This document shows, one piece after another, positions 62,830 through 64,000 of a stretch of DNA of 64,000 nt. Every line of letters begins with the position of its first letter. Position 1 is the stretch's first letter. This DNA is from a filamentous cyanobacterium ESFC-1 (GTDB lineage: Bacteria; Cyanobacteriota; Cyanobacteriia; Cyanobacteriales; Spirulinaceae). The translations under genes and the position numbers were made by a program. The stretch covers positions 3,825,930 to 3,889,929 of the forward strand of contig KB904821.1 in assembly GCA_000380225.1 (NCBI GenBank). The letters are read 5' to 3'. The notes under the pieces are model-generated. The model saw nothing but the letters and a program-made list of their open reading frames with translations. It had not been told where the DNA came from and ran no database searches.

Positions 62830-64000
62830 TCACAGGGAGACTCTAGCTGGAGTATAAACTCCAGCCCCGATACGGGGCGTATAAAGTCCGCCCACAGGTG
62901 GCGGACACAGCCCCTTATCTTTACCCTCGACGAGCATTGGTACGACCTGCCCGACCGCACTTAATCCTCGTTCTTTCACCACTTGAGCCGCCGCTACATC
63001 CCTATCGGTGGTGTAGCCGCAATTAGAGCATGAATGGACTCGTTGAGACAGAGACTTTTTGCCACAGTTAGTTCCGCAATGGGGACAAATCTGACTTGTC
63101 CCATTAGCATTTACCTTGGCAAAATACACGCCTCTTTTCCAACAAACATGGCTGAGGATATTCAGAAATGAACCCCAAGCCGCATCAAGGCAAGCTTTCC
63201 TTAAAGCCGAACGTCCCAAGGCTTTGAGATTCAAATCCTCAGCAAATATCATGCCCACTCCATCACACAGTTGATGAGCAAGTTTGAAGAAGAAATCTTT
63301 GCGACAGTTGTGTATTTTTTCGTGCAGTAGCCCAATTTGGTGCTTTACTCTTAACCAACGTCTTGAACCTTTGGTCTTATTTTTCAATCTCCGTTGCAGC
63401 AATCCAAGCTGGCCTTCAGATTCTTTGAAAAACTTGTGTCCTTTGACAAATTGGTTCTCACTGGTGGCGATAAAGCTGTTTAATCCTAAGTCAACTCCAA
63501 TGGCGTAGCCGTGAGGTATAACGTCAGGAACGTCTACGTCACACTGGATTGAAACCGAGACGTAGTAGCCACTGGCTTTCTTGATAACTCGTATCTGTTT
63601 ACAGATGAAACCATCGGGAATATTTCTGGAGTTGTGAAACTCAACTTTCCCAATTTTGGGAAGGTCAATCGTATTTCCATTAACCGCATCCGGTTTAACT
63701 TGTGGAAACACAAATGACCGCATCTGTTTCTTGAAACGCGGAAACCCAAACCCTCTATCCCACATATTCACGAAGGCCGCTTCTAACTGTTTTAGAGTTT
63801 GTTGCAGAACTTGAGATTGAGGGAGTTTTAGGCTTGGGTTGGTTCGTTTGGCCGCAGTCAGAGATTTACACTGACTGGCATAAGTTGGGCGCTTTGCGTC
63901 AGGAGCAATGATGTACTCCGACCGAATTGAGCATCGGTCTATTGAACACTTACGCGAGTTGACCCAATCTTTCCTTTCTCTCAGTGCATAGTTATAAACC
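62830..64000 (-). CDS. tnpB: TnpB RNA-guided nuclease of an IS200/IS605 element, partial at the N-terminus
   Basis: The frame runs from the window edge (VYNYALRERKDWVNSRKCSI) to a stop at 62830 without break, at least 389 residues. The RuvC-like catalytic residues are all present: Asp in AIGVDLGLNSFIATS, Glu in MIFAEDLNLKAL and Asp in YTTDRDVAAAQVV. A zinc ribbon (CPHCG and CSNCG) lies before the last. The product is therefore probably active. The first 30 to 40 residues are outside the window. The tail (GGLYTPRIGAGVYTPARVSL) is typical of cyanobacterial copies. Confidence 0.92.
   Translation of the reverse strand, partial: VYNYALRERKDWVNSRKCSIDRCSIRSEYIIAPDAKRPTYASQCKSLTAAKRTNPSLKLPQSQVLQQTLKQLEAAFVNMWDRGFGFPRFKKQMRSFVFPQVKPDAVNGNTIDLPKIGKVEFHNSRNIPDGFICKQIRVIKKASGYYVSVSIQCDVDVPDVIPHGYAIGVDLGLNSFIATSENQFVKGHKFFKESEGQLGLLQRRLKNKTKGSRRWLRVKHQIGLLHEKIHNCRKDFFFKLAHQLCDGVGMIFAEDLNLKALGRSALRKACLDAAWGSFLNILSHVCWKRGVYFAKVNANGTSQICPHCGTNCGKKSLSQRVHSCSNCGYTTDRDVAAAQVVKERGLSAVGQVVPMLVEGKDKGLCPPPVGGLYTPRIGAGVYTPARVSL

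Larger units (their letters stand above)
62790..64000 (-). mobile_element. IS200/IS605-family element (tnpB type), cut by the window edge
   Basis: The right end lies at about 62790, next to a Uma2 fragment, with the end word TTGTCAAC on the minus strand and a hairpin just inside (62799-62820). The only gene seen is tnpB. A tnpA transposase, if any, would be beyond the window. The region between the tnpB stop and the end should encode the 3' part of the guide (omega/reRNA). Confidence 0.8.

Overview
The window is a stretch of cyanobacterial chromosome. The evidence is the photosystem II gene psbX, a Ycf66-family gene, the nitrogen regulator ntcA, the light-repressed ribosome factor lrtA/hpf, a glucosylglycerol-phosphate phosphatase, many cyanobacteria-restricted DUF families (DUF3084, DUF3318, DUF760, Ycf66) and very frequent GCGATCGC (HIP1) octamers. 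The species cannot be named from the sequence. The stpA gene points to a brackish, marine or otherwise salt-exposed strain, and the load of heptamer arrays, MITE-like elements and broken genes resembles filamentous or mat-forming cyanobacteria more than streamlined picocyanobacteria.

Layout. 1-12.2 kb: trxA (cut by the window edge), fabG, stpA, a broken xisH/xisI pair, aroA, a Uma2 gene, a DUF2064 glycosyltransferase, nnr, a small conserved gene, yqgF, a DUF3084 protein and ntcA. 12.5-23.9 kb: fabI, hisB, a giant exported TPR-CHAT protein, cobN and hpf/lrtA. 24-37.8 kb: lysS with a C-terminal KTSC domain, a histidine kinase, a TetR regulator, cynS, several conserved unknowns, an ABC1 kinase, a deaminase, msrB and purT. 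37.8-50.7 kb: murT, an HlyD/MacA-type adaptor and a MacB/FtsX-type permease, DUF3318, NupC, accC, YggT, psbX, ycf66 and a TolB-like lipoprotein. 50.7-64 kb: glcE/glcF with an Rpn-like nuclease gene just upstream, an OppF-type ATPase, DUF4926, a Uma2-CHAT cassette, a YyaL-type protein, ruvC and an IS200/IS605-family tnpB cut by the right edge.

Most genes are single-gene housekeeping units, with a few likely operons: DUF3084-yqgF, ABC1K-unknown membrane protein, rpn-duplicated rpn 3' end-glcE-glcF, and Uma2-CHAT. Core functions cover fatty acid synthesis (fabG, fabI, accC), amino acid synthesis (aroA, hisB), photorespiration (glcE/glcF), metabolite and protein repair (nnr, msrB), nitrogen use (ntcA, cynS) and photosynthesis (psbX, ycf66).

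The intergenic DNA is the striking part. It is full of heptanucleotide tandem repeats of several sequence families, near-identical inverted repeats, a ~190-bp MITE-like element, hairpin families at gene ends and paired 14-bp palindromes. Some repeats reach into genes: they encode the C-terminal tail of StpA and lie where the ribosome binding sites of hisB and the MacB-type permease should be.

The most interesting system is at 53.6-54.6 kb. It is an Rpn-like PD-(D/E)XK nuclease gene with a well-placed internal start, followed by a separate duplicate of exactly that internal C-terminal product. The two copies differ almost only at silent sites over their first 26 codons. This fits a gene-within-gene toxin/antitoxin in which the short form has also become a stand-alone gene.
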